A stretch of DNA of 11,093 bases, taken from assembly GCA_002508545.1 (NCBI GenBank), contig DAVH01000019.1, positions 2,742-13,834 on the forward strand, given 5' to 3'. The translations under genes were made by a program, and so were the position numbers. This DNA comes from Methanomassiliicoccus sp. UBA6. GTDB taxonomy: Archaea; Thermoplasmatota; Thermoplasmata; Methanomassiliicoccales; Methanomassiliicoccaceae. The first letter of the stretch is position 1. Each line of letters starts with the position of its first letter. The notes beneath the pieces were generated by a model. It made no database searches and was not told where the DNA came from. It was given only the letters and a program-made list of their open reading frames with translations. Positions 1 through 5,997 of the stretch are shown here, piece by piece.

Positions 1-37
1 CGCCGCGACGAAGCCTCCGTGTATCGCCATCGGCTAT

Positions 38-53
38 ACCCGGGCAACCGGGT
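38..53 (+). other. Short GNRA-capped hairpin upstream of the peptidase gene
   Basis: ACCCGG (38-43) pairs perfectly with CCGGGT (48-53) around a GCAA tetraloop, 20 bases before the peptidase start codon. It could mark the end of an upstream gene or be a leader element of this one. No T-tract follows, so a classic terminator is not supported, and a 6-bp GC stem is common by chance in DNA this rich in G+C. A weak TATA-like string (CTATAC) lies just before it at about 34-39. Confidence 0.25.
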
Positions 54-73
54 CCCGTTCACCGGAGACGAAG

Positions 74-811
74 ATGACAGATATCACCTATTTCGGCGAG
101 GGGAGCACGAAGGTCGGCGAAAGCGAGGATGTTCTCGACACCACGTTCAGGACGATGGGAACGGCCTACGGCTTCGATCTGGTCGAGGTCGGCTACGCAT
201 CCTACAAGGAGTTCAAGAGCACCTGGCAGCGACTGGGCAAGCAGGTGACGTTCGAGATATCCGACTACCTGGGCGGCGCCCGGCCGGAGGTGCTGGGAGA
301 CTTCGCCCAAGCGCTCTATGAGCGCATCGAGAAGCGGGCGCCGGCGTGCGTCTACAGCCCCCGCCTCAAGGCGTATCTGGAATCGGACGACTTCGTCCGG
401 AGGAACCAGGCCACCTACCTCAAGAGGAGCAGGAACCTGACCAAGAGCTCCCGGGGAGGGCACTTCGATCTCAAGGAGACCTACGGCCGCCTGGTGGACA
501 GCGGCATCGTGTCCCCGTCGAGCAACGTGTCCCTCAACTGGACCCGGAGCGCGAACCGGATGAGGGTCGGCTACTGCAGCGTGCTGATGAGGGTGGTGGC
601 GATCTCCTCGCTGCTCGACAACGAGAAGGTGCCGGACTTCGTGCACGAGTACGTGCTGTACCATGAGCTGCTGCACCTGGAGGACGGCCTCTCCGACGGC
701 CACCGGCATCATCCTCCCGAGTTCAAGGCCCGGGAGAAGCAGTATCCGAAGTGGCGCGAGTCGGAGGACTGGCTGAGAAAGCTGGCGGCCCACAAGGTCG
801 ACCTGTCCTGA
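74..811 (+). CDS. SprT-like / M48-type zinc metallopeptidase
   Basis: A 245-residue predicted cytoplasmic zinc metallopeptidase; there is no signal peptide or membrane segment. The zinc signature HELLH is at residues 197-201, preceded by a VPDFVHEYVLYHE stretch typical of SprT/DUF45/YgjP-like proteins. A His-rich HRHHPPEF at 210-217 matches the H-x-x-x-F pattern in which a third zinc-binding His follows the HExxH helix (probably His213). Glu198 would be the catalytic base. The N-terminal 130 residues are family-like (QR..K.VTFEISDYL at about 52-66) but have no assigned role. The ATG at 74 has GGAG at 64-67, six bases upstream. The frame stays open to the left edge, but the residues there look non-coding. 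Substrate unknown; relatives include the DNA-protein crosslink protease Spartan/SprT, so a nucleic-acid-linked role is possible but unproven. The downstream exoribonuclease has its own promoter. Confidence 0.8.
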   Translation: MTDITYFGEGSTKVGESEDVLDTTFRTMGTAYGFDLVEVGYASYKEFKSTWQRLGKQVTFEISDYLGGARPEVLGDFAQALYERIEKRAPACVYSPRLKAYLESDDFVRRNQATYLKRSRNLTKSSRGGHFDLKETYGRLVDSGIVSPSSNVSLNWTRSANRMRVGYCSVLMRVVAISSLLDNEKVPDFVHEYVLYHELLHLEDGLSDGHRHHPPEFKAREKQYPKWRESEDWLRKLAAHKVDLS

Positions 812-822
812 CCTCCCACCTC

Positions 823-835
823 ATTTTATTTTAAT
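823..835 (+). promoter_or_regulatory. TATA-like promoter element and RBS for the OB-HD exoribonuclease
   Basis: An A/T-only run (ATTTTATTTTAAT) stands out in G+C-rich DNA. An archaeal start site about 26 bases downstream would fall near 852-856, followed at once by GAGGT (856-860) seven bases before the ATG at 868. This geometry rules against the earlier in-frame GTG at 838, which would lie upstream of the transcription start. Confidence 0.55.
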
Positions 836-867
836 CCGTGCAACTATCTCCCCCCGAGGTTCCGTGG

Positions 868-1851
868 ATGGGGAGGCAGCGCCAGTGGATCAGCGGCATC
901 AACGCCAAGGGCATGGGGATCGATGAGCTTTATGTCATCAAGAGGAAGGACCCTCCCCGCAAGGGGCGGAAGTCCAACCACTTCTTCTCCCTCACCGTCA
1001 GCGATGCCACCGGCGAGATCAAGGTGAACTTCTGGGGAAGCTCGGACGAAGCGATGGTGAAGAGGGCGTACGACTCCGTCCGCGAGGGCGCGATCGTCCG
1101 GGTGAAGGGGACCAGCGACCAGTTCAACGATGCCATGGTGATCCAGGTAAACATCTCCAACGGGAGCGACCGGCTGGAGGAGGCCAAGGACGGCGAGTAC
1201 GATCCGGCCGACTTCCTGGCCTGCACCACGAAGGACCCCGACGCGATGTACGCCGAGCTGCAGGCGCTGCTGGAGCAGATAACCGATCCGGACATCCGCT
1301 CCGTTCTCGGGCAGCTGTTCGGCGACCCCGACCTCGTCCAGAGGTTCAAGTCCGCTCCCGCCTCGGTGTCCTACCACTGCGCATGGGTCGGGGGCCTGCT
1401 CGAGCACACCCTCAACGTCACGCGGTCCTGCGATCATATATCTCGGCTGTACCCCGCGCTGGACCGGGACCTGCTGCTCGCCTCCGCCGTCCTGCACGAC
1501 ATCGGCAAGGTGGGCTGCTACAACGTCTCCACGACCATCACCGAGTCGGTGAGCGGCCGGCTGCTGGGGCACATCGTCATCGGGGCGCAGATGGTGGAGA
1601 ACGCCTGCGCCCGGTGCGGCAACGTGCCCGAGGCTGTGAGGACCAAGCTGGTCCACATGGTGCTCGCAAGCCACGGCACCAACGAGAAGGGCTCGCCGAC
1701 CGAGGCGGCCATACCCGAGGCGCTGGCGCTGAACTTCGCCGACGAGATGGACGCCAAGCTCGAGCGGTTCATCCGCGCCCGCGACAACGGCGGCCCGGAG
1801 GACACCTTCGTGGTCGACCGCTCCCTGGGCACCAAGATATACCTGGGCTGA
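868..1851 (+). CDS. YhaM-like OB-fold/HD-domain 3'-5' exoribonuclease
   Basis: A 327-residue two-domain protein, close to the roughly 314 residues of bacterial YhaM. Residues about 5-100 form an OB-fold nucleic-acid binding domain (HFFSLTVSDATGEIKVNFWG). Residues about 165-310 form a metal-dependent HD domain: His180 in LLEHTLNV, the His210-Asp211 pair in LHDIGKV, His235 in LLGHIVIG, His269 in ASHG, and the closing PEALALNFADEMDAKL. YhaM degrades single-stranded RNA or DNA 3'-5' with a divalent metal, and the same role in RNA trimming is inferred here. The start is set at ATG 868 because GAGGT lies seven bases upstream and a TATA-like element precedes it; an in-frame GTG at 838 would add ten residues without a ribosome site. 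YhaM is best known from Firmicutes, so transfer into archaea is possible, though base composition matches the neighbours. Its stop codon abuts that of the converging methyltransferase. Confidence 0.85.
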   Translation: MGRQRQWISGINAKGMGIDELYVIKRKDPPRKGRKSNHFFSLTVSDATGEIKVNFWGSSDEAMVKRAYDSVREGAIVRVKGTSDQFNDAMVIQVNISNGSDRLEEAKDGEYDPADFLACTTKDPDAMYAELQALLEQITDPDIRSVLGQLFGDPDLVQRFKSAPASVSYHCAWVGGLLEHTLNVTRSCDHISRLYPALDRDLLLASAVLHDIGKVGCYNVSTTITESVSGRLLGHIVIGAQMVENACARCGNVPEAVRTKLVHMVLASHGTNEKGSPTEAAIPEALALNFADEMDAKLERFIRARDNGGPEDTFVVDRSLGTKIYLG

Positions 1852-2433
1852 TCAGGGCCGCCTCATTATGATCGACCATCGGTAACGAAGGCCCTCGTCC
1901 ACCCCGCCCACGTCGGTGACCCCCAGCACCTCGAACGGCGGCTGGAAGGCGTTGATCGCGGTCTCCCTGGTCATGCACCCCTTGGGCGAGTCCCGGTAGC
2001 TGGGCACCACCACGACGACGAAGCCCCCCGGGCGCGTCAGGCGGAATATCTCCTTGAGGAACAGCTCCCGCTCCCGGCCCTCGAGCGAGCTGTAGGTCCG
2101 GGGATCGAAGACGACGTCGAACTCCCCTTCGTGGAACGGCATCTTGGTCGGCTCGGCCGAGAACACCTGGACCTTCGCGTCGGTCTCCGCGATCCTCTGC
2201 CGGGCGATCTCCAGCTCCCCGGGGAAGAAACCGACGAGGGCGACCGAGTATCCCTCCTGGGCGAGGAACAGGGCATCGATACCGTCGTCATTGCTCAGCA
2301 CCAGCGCCCTTCCGGAAGGCATCAGGCGGCTGGCCTGAGCCTCGATCAGGGCCTCGTGCGGCCGGTACTCCCCCGGCGGGTTGTCCTTCAGGCGCCTTCC
2401 CCAGTACATGACCTCGTTCTTCGGCGTCACCAT
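1852..2433 (-). CDS. TehB-like class I methyltransferase-fold protein with degenerate SAM motifs
   Basis: A 193-residue protein with the Rossmann-like fold of class I SAM-dependent methyltransferases, nearest in pattern to the TehB/thiopurine group. It opens with YWGRRL (10-15), like the W-x-x-R entry of that group. Motif IV-like FDVVFDPRTYSSLEGRER (105-122) and RLTRPGGFVVVVVPS (131-145) are well preserved. Two SAM contacts are not: the Gly-rich loop, usually like GEGRN, reads SNDDGID (47-53), and the acid ending strand beta2, usually VD-x-S-P, is Gly68 in VGFFP. The protein may therefore bind SAM poorly, bind another ligand or be non-catalytic; the substrate is unknown. The start is ATG at 2433; a weak TATA-like ATTTATGG lies at 2474-2467 and no Shine-Dalgarno is seen, suggesting a short leader. 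It converges on the exoribonuclease with no gap between stop codons. Confidence 0.75.
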   Translation of the reverse strand: MVTPKNEVMYWGRRLKDNPPGEYRPHEALIEAQASRLMPSGRALVLSNDDGIDALFLAQEGYSVALVGFFPGELEIARQRIAETDAKVQVFSAEPTKMPFHEGEFDVVFDPRTYSSLEGRERELFLKEIFRLTRPGGFVVVVVPSYRDSPKGCMTRETAINAFQPPFEVLGVTDVGGVDEGLRYRWSIIMRRP

Positions 2434-2466
2434 GATAGCACGGCATCTATCTTGTCAGGTCGAGGG

Positions 2467-2474
2467 CCATAAAT
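2467..2474 (-). promoter_or_regulatory. Weak TATA-like element for the methyltransferase gene
   Basis: Read on the minus strand this is ATTTATGG, centred about 37 bases before the methyltransferase ATG. That would give a start site near 2445 and a leader of about 12 bases without a Shine-Dalgarno. The match to the archaeal consensus TTTATATA is partial. Confidence 0.3.
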
Positions 2475-2523
2475 CTTGCCAGGCGGTCCCCGGGACGAGG
2501 CCTGCGGCTAGGCATCATTCGAT

Positions 2524-2688
2524 GTTCATTGAACGAAGAAAATGGCGCGTTGTCCCCCGAGCCTTAACAGATTGGTTCATGGACGGCGAATGCCTGTTCT
2601 CCCCACACTGACCCAGGCCGGGGGTTTATTGTCGCGCGTCGGGGTTGTTTCCCAATCATGACCCGATGTCACATCGTTGTTCATGGAA
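2524..2688 (+). repeat. Three copies of a GTTCAT(T/G)GA(A/C) motif
   Basis: The copies are GTTCATTGAA at 2524-2533 (extended by C2534 into the palindrome GTTCA-T-TGAAC), GTTCATGGAC at 2575-2584 and GTTCATGGAA at 2679-2688. All are in the same orientation, 51 and 104 bases apart. They look like binding sites for a dimeric regulator, with the first the most symmetric. Function is inferred only from symmetry, repetition and their place in a divergent gap. Confidence 0.35.
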
Positions 2689-2714
2689 AGACCCATAGTA
2701 ACGACGCTCTGTGC

Positions 2715-2763
2715 GCCCATGGCATGCAAGGGGATTCACTGATCGTCCCCGGTTTCCATGGGC
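2715..2763 (+). other. Nested hairpin in the intergenic region
   Basis: GCCCATGG (2715-2722) pairs with CCATGGGC (2756-2763). Inside it GGGGA (2730-2734) pairs with TCCCC (2746-2750) around an 11-base loop. The internal loop is 7 bases on one side and 5 on the other. It might be a structured RNA or leader, or two regulator half-sites (CCATGG is itself palindromic). It lies about 120 bases before the DUF72 TATA element, so it would not be in that gene's predicted transcript. Confidence 0.25.
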
Positions 2764-2879
2764 ATCTTGTCCAAGGCATAACGGTTATTAAGGGTTTCGA
2801 CTCCGGCGACCGCGGTCCCGAAGGTCCTGCCAGTGCCCCCAGCGCTCTTTTCGGCCGGCTGGAAAATGAAAACAGGGAA

Positions 2880-2887
2880 GATATATG
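2880..2887 (+). promoter_or_regulatory. TATA element for the DUF72 gene
   Basis: GATATATG is centred at about 2883, after a purine-rich GGGAA that could serve as a BRE. A start site near 2910 would leave only about four bases before GTG 2914, a nearly leaderless transcript. This argues against the earlier in-frame ATGs at 2833 and 2866, which would lie upstream of the transcription start. Confidence 0.55.
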
Positions 2888-2913
2888 TACGCTGCGGTGA
2901 AATAAAGAGCAAG

Positions 2914-3813
2914 GTGTCAGTGTTAATCGGTTGCAGCGGATGGTCTTACGAGGATTGGGCGGGGAGGTTCTATCCGGTCAACATCGCCAGGAAGAAGGAG
3001 GAGTGGCTGCGCTACTATGCCACGTTCTTCACCACGGTGGAGATCAACAGCACCTTCTACCGCCCTCCCAACGAGTTCATCGTCAACGGGTGGATCAAGA
3101 AGGGCCTCGGTCTCAAGGGCTTCGAATACTCGGTGAAGATGCCCGCCCAGGTCACCCACGAGGCCCTGGCCAGGGGTGAAGGCGCCAAGGCCGGCATCGA
3201 GGCCTCGGCCTTCGAGTCCACCTGCATCCGCCCGATAGCCGAGAACAACCTCCTGGGCGTGGGGCTCATCCAGCTTCCCCCCGGCTTCAGGAACGAGGGA
3301 CCCTCCAGGCGAGCGCTGGAGGAGATGCTGGACACCCTGGACACCGGCAAGTACAGGTATGCGGTGGAGTTCCGCCACCGCTCCTGGCTGGACGACGGGG
3401 AGGGCCTGGAGCCTCAGGCCCGCGAGCTGCTCGCGTCCCGCGGGGTGGCCAACGTCGCGGCCGACGGTCCGGGCATCACCGTGGGTACGGAGACCACCGC
3501 CGGCCACGCCTACGTGCGCCTCCACGGGCGGGACCATGACGTGTGGTCGGACGAGGAGCACGAGGACGACATCCGCCTGAGCAGGTTCGATTACCTGTAC
3601 AGCGATGATGAGCTGGACGACATCAAGGACCGCATCACGCAGCTCTCCGCGAAGGTGCCCACGGTCAGGGTGTACTTCAACAACACCTCGAAGGCCAAGG
3701 GGATCAGGAACGCGCTGCAGCTGATGGACCTGCTGGGCATCCACCACCGGGAGAAGGACATCCCGCTGCAGGACCAGACCCATATGGGGACCTTCCTGAT
3801 GGCCAAGCACTGA
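2914..3813 (+). CDS. DUF72 (YecE-like) family protein
   Basis: A 299-residue DUF72 protein, a family with a TIM-barrel-like fold and no settled biochemical function. Family hallmarks appear in order: GCSGWSYEDW (6-15) then GRFYP, VEINSTFYRPP (about 42-52), the SVKMP strand (73-77), LIQLPPGF (118-125), AVEFRHRSW (150-158), AYVRLHGR (199-206) and the C-terminal YFNNTSKAKG (254-263) that precedes the last helix. The length is normal for the longer members. The start is set at GTG 2914 because homologues typically begin a few residues before GCSGWSY and a TATA element sits about 30 bases upstream; GTG 2920 is also possible. Only 39 bases separate its stop from the acyl-CoA synthetase start, with no promoter visible between, so the two may be cotranscribed. 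No signal peptide or membrane segment is visible, so it is probably cytoplasmic. Confidence 0.85.
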   Translation: MSVLIGCSGWSYEDWAGRFYPVNIARKKEEWLRYYATFFTTVEINSTFYRPPNEFIVNGWIKKGLGLKGFEYSVKMPAQVTHEALARGEGAKAGIEASAFESTCIRPIAENNLLGVGLIQLPPGFRNEGPSRRALEEMLDTLDTGKYRYAVEFRHRSWLDDGEGLEPQARELLASRGVANVAADGPGITVGTETTAGHAYVRLHGRDHDVWSDEEHEDDIRLSRFDYLYSDDELDDIKDRITQLSAKVPTVRVYFNNTSKAKGIRNALQLMDLLGIHHREKDIPLQDQTHMGTFLMAKH

Positions 3814-3852
3814 TCCGCCCATGCCGCCTGTTCTCGGGGGTCGGGATGAACA

Positions 3853-5997
3853 ATGACTAAAAGCTCGGACACGATACCATCGGCGATGGGGCCGGACGGA
3901 ATGAGGTCACTGTTCGAGGCGACGTCCATCGCCGTGGTCGGGGCGTCGCAGAAGGAAGGGAAGATCGGCCACATCATCGTCAAGAACCTCATCGGCTCGG
4001 GTTACCGGGGCGGACTGTACCCGGTGAACCCCAAGGCCACCGAGATCCTGGGGCTGAAGTGCTACCCTGACCTGGCCTCGATACCCGGGGAGGTGGAGAT
4101 GGTCGTGGTGGTGGTGCCCAGCGTGGCCGTCCCCCAGGTCATGGAGCAGATCGGGGAGAAGGGGGCCAAGGTCGCGGTGGTGATCTCGGCCGGCTTCCGG
4201 GAGACCGGCCGGGAGGGCGCGGAGCTGGAGCGCAAGGTGGGGGAGATCGCCCGCCGCTACGGGGTCCGGGTCCTGGGGCCGAACTGCATGGGAGTGATCA
4301 GCACATCGAACGCGATGAACGCGACCTTCACCAACGACTACCCCCGGGAGGGGCCGATCGCCATCAGCTCCCAGTCGGGAGCGATATGCTCGGTGGTGCT
4401 GGACTGGGCCAGGGCGACCCGCATCGGGTTCTCCAAGTTCATCTCCGTCGGCAACAAGGTGGACATCGACGAGGCGGACCTGCTCGCTTATCTCAAGGAC
4501 GATCCCCAGACCAGGGTCATCGGCATGTACATCGAGGGGATGACCAGGGGGCAGGAGTTCATGCAGGTGGCCCGGGAGGCCTCGAGGTGCAAGCCGATCA
4601 TCGCCCTCAAGGCCGGGCGCACCACTTCGGGCGCGAAGGCCGCGTCCTCGCACACCGGCGCGCTGTCCGGCAGCGACATCGTGTATGACGCCGCGCTCGC
4701 CCAGTCCGGGGTGGTGAGGGTGAAGACCATCGACGAGCTGTTCGACCTCCTGCAGGTCTTCGCCACCATGCCCATGCCCAAGGGCGAGGGGCTGGCGATC
4801 GTCACCAACGCCGGCGGCCACGGGGTCATGGCCGCGGATGCCTGCTCGGACTTCGGGCTCACCCTAGCGTCCTTCGAGAAGAGCACCATCGAGAAGTTGA
4901 AAGGATATCTTCCCGAAGCGGCCAACGTCTACAACCCGGTGGACGTGCTGGGGGACGCTACCGCGGCCCGCTACGAGTTCGCTCTCAAGACGGTCATGGA
5001 GGATCCCAACGTGTCCTGCGTCGCCGTTCTCCTCGCTCCCCTGGACACCGTGGACATCAAGGCGGTGGCGGAGCACCTGGCATCTTTCTCAGGAAAGGTC
5101 CCCATGCCGGTGGTCGGCGCGTTCGTCGGCGGCAGCAAGACCAGCGCGGGCATCGAGGTGATGCATGAGGCGAACGTGCCGTGCTATGACTCGCCGGACA
5201 AGGCCATCCGGGCGCTCGGGGCGATGGTGCGCTACCGCAAGATGAAGGAGGCGTCCAGCGACACCACCTCTGTCGTCGTGGAAGGGGACCGGCAGAAGGT
5301 CAAGGAGATCATCGGGTCCGTTCGCGCGACCGGCCGGACCTCGCTGAGCGAGAGCGAGGGGAAGGAGATCCTGCGCGCCTACGGGGTCAACATACCCATG
5401 GAGATCACCGCCAAGACCCCGGAGGAGGCGGCTCAGGCGGCCGCCAAGATTGGGTTCCCGGTGGTCATGAAGATCGATTCCCCGGACATCGCCCACAAGT
5501 CCGACGTGGGCGGCGTGATGGTCGGTGTGAACTCCGAGGAAGGGGTCCGCCAGGCCTTCGAGCTGATGATGTCCAAGGTCCGCTCCCGCGTGCCCGGGGC
5601 CACGCTCAACGGCATCACCATCTGCCAGATGGTCAAGGGGAAGGAGGTCCTGATGGGCATGACCAGGGACGAGCAGTTCGGCCCGGTCATCACCTTCGGC
5701 CTCGGCGGCGTCTTCGTGGAGATCATGAAGGACGTCAGCCAGCGCATCGCACCGCTGACCAGGCACGATGTGGACAGCATGGTAAGGTCTATCCGCTCGT
5801 ACCCCATCCTGACCGGTGCGAGGGGCGGCAAGGCCGCGGACATCGAATCGCTGAAGGACACGATCTTCAAGATCGCTCAGATCGCGCTCGACTTCCCGGA
5901 GATATCCGAACTGGAAGTGAATCCGGTGATGGTCGGGGATGAGGGAAAGGGCACATATGCCGTGGACGCCCTTGTGGTATTGAGGAGGGAGAACTGA
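3853..5997 (+). CDS. acd: ADP-forming acetate/acyl-CoA ligase, fused alpha-beta subunits
   Basis: A 714-residue fused ADP-forming acyl-CoA synthetase, which converts acyl-CoA, ADP and phosphate to the free acid, CoA and ATP, the usual archaeal route of substrate-level phosphorylation, or the reverse to activate acids. Domain order is a CoA-binding Rossmann domain (VVGAS 28-32; LGPNCMGV 141-148), a succinyl-CoA-ligase-like region (ISSQSGAICS 171-180) with the phosphohistidine loop SSHTGALSG (His267), a linker region to about residue 470, then an ATP-grasp domain from about 496 (ILRAYGVNIP). There the second swinging-loop His is His548 in DIAHKSDVGGV, followed by GPVITFGLGGVFVE (610-623) and ELEVNP (686-691). 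Both key histidines are present, so it should be active. GGGATGA ends three bases before the ATG; an internal ATG at 3901 would give the family's usual MRSLF start. Preferred acid not readable. It overlaps the next gene by one base. Confidence 0.92.
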   Translation: MTKSSDTIPSAMGPDGMRSLFEATSIAVVGASQKEGKIGHIIVKNLIGSGYRGGLYPVNPKATEILGLKCYPDLASIPGEVEMVVVVVPSVAVPQVMEQIGEKGAKVAVVISAGFRETGREGAELERKVGEIARRYGVRVLGPNCMGVISTSNAMNATFTNDYPREGPIAISSQSGAICSVVLDWARATRIGFSKFISVGNKVDIDEADLLAYLKDDPQTRVIGMYIEGMTRGQEFMQVAREASRCKPIIALKAGRTTSGAKAASSHTGALSGSDIVYDAALAQSGVVRVKTIDELFDLLQVFATMPMPKGEGLAIVTNAGGHGVMAADACSDFGLTLASFEKSTIEKLKGYLPEAANVYNPVDVLGDATAARYEFALKTVMEDPNVSCVAVLLAPLDTVDIKAVAEHLASFSGKVPMPVVGAFVGGSKTSAGIEVMHEANVPCYDSPDKAIRALGAMVRYRKMKEASSDTTSVVVEGDRQKVKEIIGSVRATGRTSLSESEGKEILRAYGVNIPMEITAKTPEEAAQAAAKIGFPVVMKIDSPDIAHKSDVGGVMVGVNSEEGVRQAFELMMSKVRSRVPGATLNGITICQMVKGKEVLMGMTRDEQFGPVITFGLGGVFVEIMKDVSQRIAPLTRHDVDSMVRSIRSYPILTGARGGKAADIESLKDTIFKIAQIALDFPEISELEVNPVMVGDEGKGTYAVDALVVLRREN

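Larger units (their letters stand above)
2434..2913. other. 480-base intergenic region with no convincing gene
   Basis: This divergent gap separates the methyltransferase (leftward) from the DUF72 gene (rightward). It is visibly less G+C-rich than the coding DNA. A frame of 80 codons at 2658-2900 is open, but its codons often end in A or T, its product resembles nothing I know, and it runs into the DUF72 promoter. What I can support is a three-copy GTTCAT-type motif (2524-2688), a nested hairpin (2715-2763), a weak minus-strand promoter near 2467-2474 and the DUF72 TATA element at 2880-2887. No tRNA or IS end was seen. Confidence 0.6.

Noticed and set aside
19..321. A 100-codon frame overlapping the SprT-like gene start
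   Set aside because: Arg/Gly-rich shadow of the peptidase gene, which has an SD and conserved zinc motif.
838..867. GTG 838 as start of the OB-HD exoribonuclease
   Set aside because: No Shine-Dalgarno, too close to the TATA-like element, and ATG 868 has GAGGT at proper spacing.
2792..2804. tRNA T-loop-like string GGGTTTCGACTCC
   Set aside because: It has one extra T compared with GGTTCRANYCC, and no acceptor, D or anticodon stem could be drawn around it.
2658..2900. An 80-codon open frame in the intergenic region with TATA-like GTTTATTG about 30 bases upstream
   Set aside because: Its codons lack the strong G/C third-position preference of the neighbours, the product has no recognisable motif, and it runs over the DUF72 TATA element. 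I treat it as unproven rather than as a gene.
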